Positions 1 to 11,212 of a DNA stretch of 64,000 nucleotides are shown here, in pieces. The first letter of the stretch is position 1, and the number at the start of each line of letters is the position of its first letter. The stretch is taken from assembly GCA_009760855.2 (NCBI GenBank), contig WPIO01000093.1:1575659-1639658 (forward strand), in the 5' to 3' direction. Under the pieces are notes generated by a model. It was given only the letters and a program-made list of their open reading frames with translations, searched no databases and was not told where the DNA came from. A program made the translations under genes and the position numbers. This DNA is from Cristatella mucedo (lineage: Eukaryota; Bryozoa; Phylactolaemata; Cristatellidae).

Positions 1-500
1 GTGGGCATCACTGGCACTCTACTGCAATTGTTTAGATCCTGTCAGTGTGAGGCTCCACAGCACTAATGTAAGTGGTCAACGCTTCTGACGTACCAGGTAC
101 CTCAGGGCTCTGTTCTTGGATCACGTTTTTCAGAATTTATTCTTTCCCGCTTGCTGATGTGATCGCTTAGCACAATCTAGGCTTTCACTTCTATGCTGTT
201 GACTCACCTTGCCACATGTATCGCTGACATCCACATTTGGACGGCAGCCAACTTTCTCAAAATTAATGATGATAAAACCATCTTACTCGTTATGGGCTAG
301 CCAAGTGTGACTTGGTAATTGGAAAGCTTAGTGCTTAAAATCTGCTCGGGCAGCTAATTTCTACTAGCATTTACATTAAATCTCGATGTCCTGTTCCAAA
401 GTGACCTATCACTAGGCGAACATATCAGCTCTATCGTCAAGTCTGCCTACTTTCCGCTACGAAATTTTGCAAAAATTTGGACTTGCTTAGACATGGATAC
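1..500 (+). mobile_element. Decayed LINE family B, RT segment
   Basis: Heavily mutated copy of the reverse transcriptase part of LINE family B, continuing from before the window. It aligns by eye with 16330-16900: the same order of the GITGTAL region, the YGVPQ region, the 'ggctttcacttctatgc' stretch before the ADDTQ box (here damaged) and the 'gatgataaaac' stretch. Many small indels and stops, so an old insertion. It fades near 500, at the 'tttggacttgcttagacatgg' stretch. Confidence 0.75.
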
Positions 501-877
501 TTAAAGTTCCTCTTACACTTTTACCTTCTGGGCTTATTCACCGACATGCACGCGGAAGTCGTCAGTAAACCTCTTCGTGTCCTATCATCATGCAAAGGTG
601 CCAATTATTGCCCCATAAAAATGGCAGTACTTGATGATCTTTTTGGGCAGTGGTCAGGTGCTGGTACTGTGGAGTCTTGGGTGATATTTTCGTGAAATGC
701 TTGCCCAAAAGTTTGGTGTGGCTGCAAGGGTCAAACTGTGCTGCTGCATGCCCATTAAGGCTATTTCCTGGTACCTGTGATGTTGTTGCTCCCTTACTAC
801 TTATAAATTAATGCAAATTTGGGTGCTTTACCTGTGCTGTACATACATTATTATCACCCATGCATGTCTATTTGTCT
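501..877. other. Unassigned sequence
   Basis: No gene, repeat or RNA is recognised here. The 72-codon open frame at 477-695 has no family resemblance and starts inside LINE debris. Probably intronic DNA upstream of the first visible NFX1-like exon. Confidence 0.4.
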
Positions 878-1015
878 TTGCTCTTTCGCTTTTCTAGCAC
901 ATGAAGTCTTTTGGCTACCGCATGCATACCGAAAGCCGCATAGGCTTTGAGTGCACCCTAGAAAACTCTCTGCATAGCACCCAATTAGTCTTTCTGGAGT
1001 TACAGATGAAGTTAC
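878..1015 (+). mobile_element. LINE family A 3' end fragment
   Basis: The 3' extremity of LINE family A, matching 22040-22190: last codons of ORF2 (gaagtct..ggctaccg.atgc.taccgaaagccgc), stop region and the 'ggagttacag' short 3' UTR. It is 5'-truncated to about 140 bp and diverged. Confidence 0.7.
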
Positions 1016-1099
1016 CTGACATTAAAGTAATCTGGATGTAAATTAAAAACTAGTAATGTATATTGGTCGGCCGATTTATATTTATTAAGCTGTAGAATT

Positions 1100-1240
1100 C
1101 CCCATTGTGGCAATCAGCCCTTCCCCTTGCCTGCCGAAGGACGCGAACCCACGACTTAGCTCTGGAAATGCATGCTCCTTTCCATACGAAAAGACCCGGG
1201 ACAACGGCTGTTGGATGAGGTATGTCCAACGTACTTAGAT
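1100..1240 (-). repeat. tRNA-like SINE fragment (uncertain)
   Basis: On the minus strand a polymerase III B-box-like string, GGTTCGCGTCC, lies at 1139-1149 in a 'cgtgggttcg' context like the SINE copies at 1.6, 2.0 and 4.1 kb. No convincing A box or tail is visible, so this may be a relative of that family or chance. Confidence 0.3.
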
Positions 1241-1606
1241 CCATAGTTTTCCTCTGCCTGAAAGAAATGGCCTGCCCAGTTGGAATTTTTCTGTGGCTAT
1301 TGCGTCTTGCATTTGCCTTTACCTTCAAATTGTAATATGTGTAATATGCTTCCTCTCCATTTGGTCACAAATTATATTGTTTGTGCATTTCACTATGCAT
1401 GCCCTCCTCGAGTACCTGTAGAAGCATTCTTTTGTCGGTCTATTGTGATCGAAGTTAAAGCTGTATTACTCTATAGTTTGCAAAATCTGTACGGTGCAAC
1501 CAGCCATACGCCAAATAAGATATGTCGACCCTGTACGATCTATAGAATGGCTGAGCTACATGCGAATGGCTTCAATAAGTTCAGTTTGTAGCACTTCCAT
1601 TTCTTC

Positions 1607-1750
1607 GTCGGCATGGTTGCTTTTTGTTACTTTGGTCCCGAGGTCGTGGGTTCGAATCCTGTGGTGGGTGATCCTTTATTGTTGCTGCAAGCAGTGGTGT
1701 AGCCGTAAAGGTTCTTATGTCGCTATAAAAAAGAGACTGTTAAATCAGAT
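1607..1750 (+). mobile_element. tRNA-derived SINE copy
   Basis: Shares a tRNA-like head (B box GGTTCGAATCC) and a body containing 'ggtgggtgatccttta', 'gcaagcagtgg' and 'cgctataaaaaagag' with the copies at 1921-2082 and 4022-4191. The 5' head is degraded. Ends near 'gactgttaaatcag'. No coding capacity. Confidence 0.65.
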
Positions 1751-1920
1751 AGTACTTTTTGGGGAGTTAGGCAATCTTACTGAAAGATGATTGACTTCCC
1801 CTTCATCTATACCCTCGTGACTGGTAAATGGCTGAGGTGAATTAGAAGCTTTGCTAGTGGATGGGTGGGGTAATCCGCCTCTCTGGCCACGCCTTAGCTC
1901 TAGCAAGTCACGCAAAAAAA

Positions 1921-2082
1921 TCCTAGCTGATTAAACAGCCTCTTTTTGTATAGCGACAGAAGAGGTTATCACCACCGCTTGCAGTGGCGATAAAGGATCG
2001 CCCACCGCAGGAATCGAACCCACGACCTCGGGAGCGAGGTCGTGAAAGCAACCGCCTTACCTTGTGTGCCATCACGGCTCAC
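1921..2082 (-). mobile_element. tRNA-derived SINE copy (best preserved)
   Basis: Read on the minus strand it begins GAGCCGTGATGGCACACAAG, an A-box-like start, followed by a B box GGTTCGATTCC about 60 nt later, then an unrelated body ending 'gaggctgtttaatcagc'. It does not fold as an intact tRNA (the body replaces the 3' acceptor strand), so it is a SINE rather than a tRNA gene. It is the clearest of at least four related copies. Confidence 0.75.
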
Positions 2083-2490
2083 CAAGCAAGAGAGAGACCT
2101 CAGTATCCTCAATGCATAGCTGTCAGACGTCGTTTTCTCCCTACTGTTTGCAGCATTGTCAAATTACTGATTGTGCACGAGTTTTGGAAGTTTTCTTGGA
2201 TAAGTTTAGATTTTCGAGTTTTTGCACGGCCGTGGCCGAGTTCGTGTCTCCGAATTTTCTTAAGGCGAACTGTCGTAAGGTGGGGAAGGGGTGGCTGACT
2301 GTACTTGTTGTCAACCTTGACTTTGTATTTTTCGTGCTGACCATGCAGCTCATACACAATCATTTGTGAATCTCCTCACCAGATTGTATACCTGTCATCT
2401 GTGTGACGTTTCATTGTGCTTAAAGAATCCTTGCAGTTTAGATTTAATTATTATCATCGCTCATTAGTGTCACTGTTTTTGTGATTGCAG

Positions 2491-2631
2491 AATATCGGCT
2501 AGCCTACTTGCTGTGAAGCTGAGTCAAGCAACTAGTGGGAAAGTTCTGGATGTGGGAGACGAGGTGTATTCCGTCCTCGAGCAAGATTCTGGCATAGTGG
2601 CCTCAGCTAAGGAGGGGGCATCTCGCAGACG
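2491..2631 (+). CDS. NFX1: NFX1-like transcription factor, internal exon 1 of 6 seen
   Basis: Exon of a transcriptional repressor NF-X1 type gene. The acceptor is ttgtgattgcag just before 2491 and the donor is gttggt at 2632. The frame reads a segment with SASLLAVKLSQATSGKVLDV, corresponding to the conserved stretch between the cysteine-rich zinc fingers and the R3H domain of animal NFX1. The exon ends with two bases of a codon (phase 2), which fits the next exon at 7770, where the product continues RLKCDEQC, a typical NFX1 junction. NF-X1 proteins are nuclear, bind X-box and related promoter elements through RING/NFX-type zinc fingers, and carry a C-terminal R3H nucleic-acid-binding domain. 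The zinc-finger exons must lie left of the window; I found none in 1-2490. Confidence 0.75.
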
Positions 2632-3049
2632 GTTGGTGAACTTTAATTTATGTATGACCTTTCATTTAGCATCAATTTTATTTCACCGTAATCAACTCTA
2701 TGTGCTAGATTGTATTTTAGTACTTGCACGTGCACCGAAAGCATCGTTGTGTGTCTATATCAGTACTGTCGTCTTTTCACTATTGGTATGTCATGCTGCT
2801 ATTTCAGTCAGTGGTGAGTCATGCTTATCGGCATTCATCGTTAGAACTTTGTGTATCTTCGTTGCCTGACCGACCATTTGAGCATATAAAATGCAACCAA
2901 TACATCCATTTGTTACATCTGAACTGTGACTGGGAGTCTGGCAATTGAGCTCGGTGGCAGTAACCCTGATTACCGAATTTCCACAAGTAGAATCACAATT
3001 ATTTATTATGCGTATAGCTGCTCAACAAAATTTTGCGTTTGAAGTCGAA
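2632..3049. other. Intron sequence, nothing recognised
   Basis: First part of the intron 2632-7769 of the NFX1-like gene. The open frame at 2513-2869 is the real exon running on past its donor into intron; the part after 2631 is not believed coding. Confidence 0.5.
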
Positions 3050-3643
3050 AACACCGTTGACCTGATTCAGGAGCAGTACCCTCAGAATCATCTTGAAGCA
3101 ATCTGAAGAACTATGTGCGCAACAGCTCAATGAAAGGATTTACCCTATGGTTGGGTATAATGACGATATAAAATATGTTAGCAATGATGTTCTTAACAAC
3201 GCAATGGAACTGGTGTGTAAGTTCTTGGAAACATTTCCAGGGAACTTCATTTCTACCCGGTGGTCTGAAAAGATTATGCAGGAGGTTCGGAATCGGGGCG
3301 CCAGTGCTCGCCTGGGTAGCAATGACGATCGATAAAAGGCGCATCGATCGATGCGCTGAAACTGGAGCACAAACCCATCTGTGAGTTGACAGCAAAAAAG
3401 CTGCGTTCTTTGTCAAAGAAGTACATGTCGATCCTGGTCCAAGATCTGACGTATTATCCGGCCGTGCCGAATAATATCGCTGATAGTGAGGACGAATATC
3501 CTGACAATATTGGTACGACATTGGCGGTGGTATCCAATATGGCGCAGACTCGTGGCAGAAAAAAAAAGCATCAGCGCAGAAGGAGGCTCGATTTTCGTGA
3601 TCGAGCCCTGGATCTGGTCAGCCGCTGCGCACTTGCGCAATAA
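3050..3643 (+). pseudogene. Decayed coding sequence of unknown family
   Basis: Two neighbouring + strand open frames (3093-3335 and 3386-3643) have protein-like composition. The first contains NERIYPMVGYNDDIKYVSND; the second contains a Lys-rich start, an acidic IADSEDEYPDN stretch and a strongly basic RGRKKKHQRRRR run. They lie in different frames, and a reading from about 3340 is open into the second, so one gene broken by frameshifts is plausible. I recognise no domain. It sits in an intron of the NFX1-like gene in the same orientation; it could be a retro-pseudogene or part of an unknown mobile element. Confidence 0.3.
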
Positions 3644-4021
3644 AAATCATCGTTTTCGAAATCCATGTCTTTCTGCTGAATAGTAGAACTCGACGAGCCC
3701 AATATGTTTAGTATATTTGCATATAATGTGGGCCAATATTCAGGTAGTTATTGCCGTCTGTGCACACCCGGGGCACTATAGTAACCCTGGTTACCCCCAT
3801 CGGGCTAAATTGTTTAATACTCCCCCTCCCTCTCTGTAGTGTTGTTAGGCTGGGATTCCCCGATTGGTTAGCTGCACAAGTCCTGACCCAGATCGAAGCA
3901 AAAGTGTGTACCACAAAATGAGACAAATTATATTATCAAAAGCCAAAACTATGCATGGCAAAGTTAAAAATATGGCACTCAGGTACTTTGTAATGTCTAA
4001 AATGTAATTTTTCAAAAGATA

Positions 4022-4191
4022 CTGGCTGATTTAACAGCCTCTTTTGTATAGTGACAGGAGAGCTTTTACTGCCATCACCACAGCTTGCAGTGGCAATAAA
4101 GGATCGCCCACCGCAGGATTCGATCCCACGACCTTGGGACCGAGGTCATGAAGAGCAACCGCCTTACTTAGTGTGCCAGTGGGTTTGGCTA
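4022..4191 (-). mobile_element. tRNA-derived SINE copy
   Basis: Minus-strand copy of the SINE seen at 1921-2082: 'cggctgatttaacagcctcttttgtatag' type tail, 'gcttgcagtggcaataaaggatcgcccaccgc' type body and a B box on the minus strand (gggatcgaatcc). Diverged by several substitutions and short indels. Confidence 0.7.
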
Positions 4192-4682
4192 TACACAATA
4201 GCACCTTGATAATTACGGCCACTACTGCACACCACGATACGTTACTCGGTTTCGTCAAAAGTGACTGGTCTCTAGTGAATTTCTTTCTGTTGAGTATGCA
4301 GCTTTGGTGGGTGAGTACGACCTTGTTATTACCCCAAAGAAGAGCCTCTCTCTGGTGTGGCCCATTCATCATGTTTTGCACGTGCTAAAGCCACAGAGCT
4401 GATATTCTCATCATCTTGATCTGTGGTGGCTCCTGAGTGTCGCGGCTTTGGTCTCCCCTTCATCCCAAGGGGTTTCAAAATTGTTGAATTTTAAAGGAGG
4501 ATGCAAGGGCCAAATTCATAGAGCCCGTGGGCCAAATTTGGCTTCGAGGTAACAGTTTTCCAACAGTTTACTTGGACTGTGACATACAAGGTACAGAAAG
4601 TGATCAAGACAAAACTTATACAGCTAGCTTCGACTGGCCATTGCGACCCATTTTTTTCAGCACATTAGCACCTTGACGGTCG

Positions 4683-4885
4683 TGATCGCTATGGTGTGAC
4701 ACGAAGCATTAGCCAGTGATCGCTATGGTGTGACACGAAATAGGTCTTCATCGTTAGCCAGTGATCGCTATGGTGCGACACGAGACATTAGCCAGTGATC
4801 GCTATGGTGTGACACGAAATGGGTCTTCATCGTTAGCCAGTGATCGCTATGGTGCGACACGAGACAGATCTTCATCGTTAGCCAG
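4683..4885 (+). repeat. Minisatellite with alternating unit lengths
   Basis: Five copies of a core 'gatcgctatggtg(t/c)gacacga' linked alternately by a short spacer (cattagccagt) and a longer spacer (taggtcttcatcgttagccagt), giving units of about 31 and 45 bp. The alternation and the co-varying t/c in the core indicate expansion of a dimeric higher-order unit. A partial sixth copy ends at 'gttagccagtcttcgg'. Confidence 0.85.
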
Positions 4886-5376
4886 TCTTCGGGTCACAAA
4901 ATTGGATGGGGGAACCGATGAGTCATGGGCAAATAGTTCAAATGCTCGTTGTGGTGCACCAGTCTTAGGCTTTCTAACGTGTTTATTATCGGAACTATGG
5001 CACTTGTATATATTTTACCTGGCCCCTTTCTCGAGTATTGTTAGCTACTTGCAATATTTTTTTGTCGAAGTTCTTACTGTGGCGTGCTAGCAACTGGCTC
5101 ACTATCTTTAATTGTGACGGCTGACCATGAGACGTCTTTCGTACTAAGAAGTAGTTGGAGATAAAGTTAGGGCATATCAGAAAGGGCTGTTAAGTCCTTT
5201 CGTAAGTTAAGGAGTTTTTGGTGATATGAAGGATTTGCTGAGGTGAAATCTGCATCAGCAAGTCAATTTCCTGAAATTAGTCATCGTCGGTTGCCATCAG
5301 GCACATGTCATATTGGGTAGCTCCACTACCTACTGATGTCCGATTGTAAACCACAGTAAGTGATTTCGAAAGGGCT

Positions 5377-6111
5377 TAATAATAATAATAATAATAATAA
5401 TGCACTTGATAAAGCGCCCTCAGAGAACTTAATCTCTTTCTAGGCGCTTTACATTTGCTGCAAAGGGACATGCAATTGAAGGGTAAGTAAAATCATGCTT
5501 GAAAAACAAACAAAATGAATAACATGGTTAGGGGTGACATGCACAGGGTCAGCATGCAAACGTGGTTAGTGGCAGCATGCACAGTGTCAGCACGCATAAG
5601 CACATCAAGGACGAATCACAGGGACCCACTAAATGCTGTCCTAAATAGGTGTGTTTTTAAGTTCCTTTTAAATGTGGTCAGGTCAGGGGATGTTCTGACG
5701 CAGGTCGGGAGGCAGTTCCAGGCTTTGGGAGCATACGAACTAAATGCACGGTCTCCAAAGGATTTGAGGTTTGTGCAAGGTATTTGTAGACTGTTGGATT
5801 CCGAAAAGCAGGTGGTACGATGCTTGGCCTGATGGGGTAGTATATCTGAGAGATAGGCTGGAGCCATAGAATGAAGGGACCTAAAAGTGAGCGACAAAAC
5901 CTTAAGGTCAATCCGTTGCTTGACTGGTAGCCAGTGCAGGTCGGCGAGAAGTGGAGTAATGTGGCAACTGCGACGCTCACGACAGACAAGCCTAGCTGCA
6001 GAGTTTTGCACCAGCTGCAATCGCCTGATTGCGCATGCTGGTAGGCCAGTAAGCAGTGAGTTGCAGAAGTCGAGACGGGATGTCACGAATGCATGGACCA
6101 ACTTGGACGTG
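5377..6111 (-). mobile_element. LINE family B 3' part, interrupted by LINE A
   Basis: Minus-strand copy with the (TAA)n tail at 5377-5402, the 3' stem-loop (aaagcgcc...ggcgcttt) and the ORF2 C-terminus, including [19 protein letters not shown] and [19 protein letters not shown]. It is cut at 6111 by a LINE A copy and resumes at 7000-7120. The reading frame is intact for about 160 codons to the ORF2 stop, so this is fairly young. Confidence 0.9.
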
Positions 6112-6999
6112 ATGTAATGTAATGTATCTCCGTCTGTAACTCCACAAAGTCATAAAGACTATGTGGGTGTTACGCAGGAGAGTATTGTATAGCGCACTCA
6201 TAGCCTAAGCGGCTTTCGGTACGCATTCGGTAGCCAACAGACTTCGTCTCACGCAACAAAGAGAAAGTGGGAAGCATAGCAGAGTTAGGAGAGCAGTTGA
6301 GGTAGTGAGTAGCATAGAAGTAGCAGTTCAGGACCGCTGAAAAAGATGTGCCATAGTCGGCAGTAGGAAAGTAGTTGTCGTTGCGTAAGAATTGTGGAAG
6401 CGAGTTCCACAGTCTAGGACCTGCAGAGCTAAAGCTTCTGTCACCAACTGTCTTTAAGCGGAGGAATGGGAGAGCAAATTTATTGTCCACACAGGACCTG
6501 AGGGCGCGAACAGGCTGAAACTGATGCAGCAGTTCAGCTAGGTATGTAGGAGCCAAGCCGTGGCGGGCCTTGTGGGTCAGCGTAAGAACCTTGCTCTGTA
6601 TCCTTTGCTCAACCGGCAACCATCCTAGCTCTTTTAGCAAAGGTGACACGTGCTCAAACCGCTGGGACTTGAAGACCAGCCTGGCAGCCATATTCATAGT
6701 CCGCTGTAGTGGCATAATAGCTTTCTTTGGCAGCCCAGCCAAAAGGGAATTACAATAATCAAGCCGAGACAGAACTAAAGAGCTAGTTAAATTTTTTGCA
6801 AGCCACTGTGGGAGACAGCTCCTAATCTTGGATAGGGATCGGATGTGATGGCTAGCTGTAGAAGCAGTCTTCTGAATGAAGCTTTTGAAATTGAGGCAGT
6901 TGTCGAACACGACACCTAAATTACGAGCCCGTGGTGAAAGTCGCACAATAGCATCACCTATTAGAACAGCAAAGCCTTTTAATCCAGCCACACGCTTAG
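6112..6999 (-). mobile_element. LINE family A copy nested in LINE B
   Basis: Minus-strand, 5'-truncated LINE A carrying about 270 codons of the ORF2 C-terminal region (LSPRARNLGVVFDNCLNFKS, SRLDYCNSLLAGLPKKAI, LWNSLPQFLR) and ending with the short 3' UTR and an ATTACATTACAT-like tail at 6112-6120. Its flanks at 6111 and 7000 are continuous parts of one LINE B element ('gaccaacttggacgtg' and 'tccttatctaaacaagcccg'), so LINE A inserted into LINE B. Confidence 0.9.
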
Positions 7000-7120
7000 G
7001 AAGTCCTTATCTAAACAAGCCCGAATTTTAGCAATGTTATGAAGCTGAAAATAGGCAGATTTTACTGTGGAGCAGATATGGTCGTCTAACGAGAGGTCGC
7101 TTTGGATTATGACAGGTTGC
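7000..7120 (-). mobile_element. LINE family B, continuation after nested LINE A
   Basis: Resumes the LINE B copy that stops at 6111: 'tccttatctaaacaagcccgaattttagcaatg' through 'gtcgtctaacgagaggtcgctttgg'. It ends around 7120, where this LINE B is 5'-truncated. Confidence 0.85.
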
Positions 7121-7769
7121 ATATGTTTATTTGTATAAACGAATGATTTGAATGCCTAGCACTCACCTATACCTTTTGAGCCACCGTGGCCAGTTTCTGT
7201 CCTGCAGTTTATATTAGCCTCTTGAGTCTCGTGAGGTCATTTGCTCTTTTGGTAGCAGCATTGCACGGGGATTCTTTGCGAACTTACGCTTGGCGTGTAT
7301 TGTACAGTGCCTTGGCTGTTCTCATCCTTGATGTAGCTGGTTCTTGCTGCTGTGGCATTGTATCCGTGGCCCTTTAATATAGAACCCTTCCCAAGCTTGC
7401 ATGCACAATCGGATGTTTGTAGCCTCTGTTTTTTTAGTCACTGTTCACTCGTAAGTTGTTTCCCCTGTTTGTGCGTGCATGTCAATATTAGTGCTTAGTA
7501 CATCACATTGCTGGTATGTCACAACAAAAGCTTTCTATGCAGTAAATGTGAAGTGCCTAGAAAGAGACTGAGTTCTCTGATGGCGCCAAATCATGTTTAT
7601 TGTTATAAACCTAGCTGGTGAGTGATTGGTGCTGCTGCTGTTCAGAACTCAGCATTTGTTAACACTAGCACGTGCATAATCGGGTTCTTAGACATAGTAA
7701 ATGTGATGTGTGCTTTACAACCAGTCTGTTGTTGTTTTTTATCGTACTGGCCTGCTTCTCTTTGTCTAG
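7121..7769. other. Intron sequence, nothing recognised
   Basis: 3' part of the intron before the NFX1-like exon at 7770. The final bases 'cctgcttctctttgtctag' form a good polypyrimidine tract and acceptor. No other feature seen. Confidence 0.5.
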
Positions 7770-7904
7770 TCTCAAATGTGACGAACAGTGCTCCATTACG
7801 GAGCGAAACCGGCGATTCGCCCTTGCTCTCGAGATTGAAAATCCGGACTTGGCAGCCAAGCTCAGTGTGCCGGCATACTCGGATTTTGTGAGAAGTTTTA
7901 CTCA
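7770..7904 (+). CDS. NFX1: NFX1-like transcription factor, exon 2 of 6 seen
   Basis: Acceptor ctttgtctag ends at 7769; donor gtgagt starts at 7905. The first base completes an arginine codon begun in the exon ending at 2631. The translation carries the NFX1 hallmark LKCDEQCSITERNRRFALAL followed by an AYSDFVRSF box, which in NFX1 proteins immediately precedes the R3H domain. The exon ends in phase 2 (codon 'ca' + 'a'), matching the exon at 11146. No stop or frameshift. Confidence 0.9.
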
Positions 7905-10900
7905 GTGAGTACTGCACCACAAGTCCAAGGAAGAGCTTGGCAATGTATCAATCTAATGAATTATTTTGTCTGCATTAGTGCTGTGCCTATGCAGCTGGAT
8001 ATTTGCCGAATTCACACCTCCAGCCAATCAGATCTCTTCTCATTAGCTCCTGCACTCACCCGTGTGAGCACGCACACGCATCCACCATGATTGATTTAAG
8101 AATGCGATCCGAGTACATGATTGGCCATTAAAGCCAAGTGTTACATTTGATTTCAGACGGCTCAGAGATGTTGTGTGTCTGGTCATTGATTTTAAAACTT
8201 TTTGAGCCGTATCCGTGGTAGTACAGGCCTTGTTGGTTTCGTGCTCAGTGAAAGCAAAAAACTCTTTCCTTGGAGTATCAAGGAACTCTGGTGTGCTACC
8301 TGTCAGTTTGATTGTGCTTTAGAAAAAGTTACATTACAAACCAAGGAATCCATTAGTCATAAAACGAGGCTTTTCTGATTTCCGTGAATATCTGTGCTCG
8401 ACTTCTATTGAGCTACACGAATCCTAAATCACGATTTCATATTACCTAACACTGTGTAGAGTCAAATTGGATGTGCACGTCCTCAAACAAATTGACTTCA
8501 GGTCGTTTGTGAGCCTCCAACTGTGAGGTGCTACATGCTACTTTGCAGTTCACGCGATCGGTATGTCACTGTGTGGATCATTTCACTTAGGTGAGTGCAC
8601 TGCAATTTAATATGCAATCTCTATTTAAGCACAGCTGATCTCTAATGGATCTTAGTTATTCATGGAACACTTGCCGTCAGCTTTGTTCAAGATAATGCTC
8701 GAAGGTCACATACGATGTGCACTGTGCACGTACAGTGGAAGTGAGTTCGCAGACTGGGCCCCTCTCTGCCACACAATGACACACACAGGCTTGCTTCGCT
8801 AGTCTATCAACGTTAGGAATGGACAGCTTATTAATTTTCCCGGGAGCTGTGCTGATACGAGGCGGTTGCTGCAGTTTTACCACTGCATCTTCTTATGAAG
8901 GAGACGAGATGTGAGCGAGGTACAGCAGAATGGGATAGCAGCCCATATCAGTCGCCCTATCTGGACCCACTACGTCTTTTGTAGCAAATATATCGCACGA
9001 CCGAATCACAAGGGTTTCAAGGTAAAATTCGGCAGGTCGAGCTTTGCAATAGGCCGGTGGCAGCCGGAGCACCACCTGCTTCAATCTTGTACTGCTATCG
9101 AGCCTGGCTAGCTAGACACGTCGGTTTCGCCCATTGAACACATGCAACTCTTTACATGCTTACTCTTCACGAATGAAACTGATTACAATAGAGCCTACCG
9201 GTATGAATACTGACCTTATGTATAATCTCTTTGTATTCACAATTGTATTATGCTAACTAATTTTTGATAGATTTGATGCATAATCAGTCATATTGCATAC
9301 CTATCCATCCATAGCATCTAGGCGCCTATGTGCACAGACGGATTTTGGATGGCTTGTGCTATAACTTAGCAATGCACTCTGCCTCAAATACTCGAATGTA
9401 AAAATTTAACATATCTTATCACCACGGCATATTCTTTGGAATATTGTATGCATGCACGTTACAATACCGCCCAGCTTCTTGCCAGTCGATTGCATGCCCC
9501 GTGTGTGGGTGAACTACCTTTACTTGAATTCGTGGTTGAATTGCTTAAACGGTTTTTGTGAGCAGCGCTATCAAATTTACAGTTGTAAATAGTAGACCAC
9601 GGTTGAATGTGAATGAGCATAATCAAGCAGAAGTAAAATATGGGGATCTGCAAATCGTTTTTGATTACTTTCAGCTAGTGACCGAATAACTAAATAACGT
9701 TCCTCTCATTCAACGTTTGTTTTGCCTGTACAGCAATCCTTGCTGCTCTGTGGTTTTTTCTAAAAGCTCTGGACTGTACAGCATGGCCAATAAGCAGCAT
9801 TCTAATGTTGGTCCCTTATCTCATTCGTGACAGTAGGAGCAGTGGATTGCTAATTGGCAATGTAAGCAAGAATAATTGTAGAGGGAGGAGGCTAAGAAAA
9901 TCTATTCAAAGTAATTTGCTATTTGTTCGAGAGCTGGGCGCTTTGTACGTCCAGCTCTAACTTTTTGGCTAGCACTCAGCAGTATCCTTTGACTGTCAAA
10001 TCTAGATTGTGTTTTGCTTATGCAAATACCGATGAAAATTATGCTATTTGGCATCATCTTCAGGAAGAACACTTTGTTGTGCTCATTTGTGGCAATTCTT
10101 GGCTTCATCTACTTTTCGTTAGTTGTTGCAACTCAGCAAAATAATCTCGAGCTCTTACAAACACCTCTCAACCATAACGGCAAAGGCTTCGAAAGTGGAG
10201 CAGAGGCTTCCTGCATATGGCATGCCTGTATTTAACCTTTGCTTACCCTTCTTTCATGGGTATCCTTCTTTCATGATCAAAAGAGAGGCTACTTCGTTAA
10301 TCCGTGTATGCCTGCACCTACTTAGAAATAGGACTTCGAAGTGACGTTGAGATACATGCTGAGCATGCAGTGTTAGTGGGTGTGTGCACCAACTGTTCAT
10401 GTGCTGTATGACTTACATTACAGATGTATACTAGTAGCATACACTCTGTCGAAAAAGAAATCCTTGCAGTATGACTGCCGCTGCTGTGGCTGTAAATTTG
10501 TTCGGGTAATAAGAGGATTTTCTACGATGCCAGACATACGAAAGTGATGCTCTTTCATTGTTGAAATTGAAAAATGAATTGTGTTTTGCTTAATGACATA
10601 AAAATAAGCTGGCTCTGAATCAGAACGATATTTAATCACCTAGCTAAACGCTGTGATGATTATCTCTCGGTGGAATGTCTTCATAGTCTTTTTTAATTTT
10701 TCAGGGTTGTTCGATTAGAGTATTCATCAAAGTATCTTAAAAGCGTCTTACAATTTTTAATTGATTTTTGTGCTATTTCTATGCAGGTACGCGCTCGTCT
10801 GATATATTGTTACTTGTTTATATCTTCACTGCCAGTATGCATTTGCTAATCTTAAATGTTGCTATTGGCATGAAAAAAGGGCTGCTCCGGCAATCTTTTG

Positions 10901-11145
10901 GATGCACTATCAAATGTAACAAAGGTTGACTCCTTAATTTCTTAACAGTGCTTGCCGATCTGCCTGCAAACTCCCCAATCATTTTGTCAAGTTGTCTACT
11001 TTCTTAGTTAGTATAGTTTGGGTTTCTAAAGATGATGGATGCACCTTTCTTCCCCAGCATCAAGGCATGCTCTTGCGGCATTGGCATGCTGCATGCAAAT
11101 GCTCTGTCATGCACTAAACAATCCGTTACATCCTCTTCGTTGTAG
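7905..11145. other. Intron of the NFX1-like gene
   Basis: About 3.2 kb intron between exons 2 and 3. I see no LINE, SINE or gene in it; the short open frames on both strands look like chance. GC is moderate and it is comparatively repeat-poor beside the other introns. Confidence 0.5.
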
Positions 11146-11212
11146 ACGTGATCCTGCCTTTGTGGCACAGATAGAAAAAGCACTGAATAATTTGGTTATG
11201 CAGTCAAAGCAG
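11146..11212 (+). CDS. NFX1: NFX1-like transcription factor, exon 3 of 6 seen
   Basis: A 67 bp exon between acceptor tcttcgttgtag (ends 11145) and donor gtaagc (11213). It begins in phase 2 and ends in phase 0. It reads RDPAFVAQIEKALNNLVMQS, the helical linker just before the R3H domain in animal NFX1. Both flanking phases fit exons 2 and 4, which supports the call despite the short length. Confidence 0.88.

Noticed and set aside
3093-3335. Poly(A)-binding protein MLLE-like domain
   Set aside because: A vague resemblance of the 'NERIYPMV' stretch to MLLE was considered, but key residues and the downstream helix do not fit.
1921-4191. Functional tRNA genes at the B-box-like strings
   Set aside because: A and B boxes are visible, but the acceptor and T arms do not pair and a common non-tRNA body follows in each copy, so these are SINEs.
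5616-6117. Separate genes on the opposite strand of LINE copies
   Set aside because: Open frames antisense to LINE ORF2 recur at every copy (for example 16866-17132, 27555-27749, 50688-50954) and simply mirror the conserved LINE sequence.
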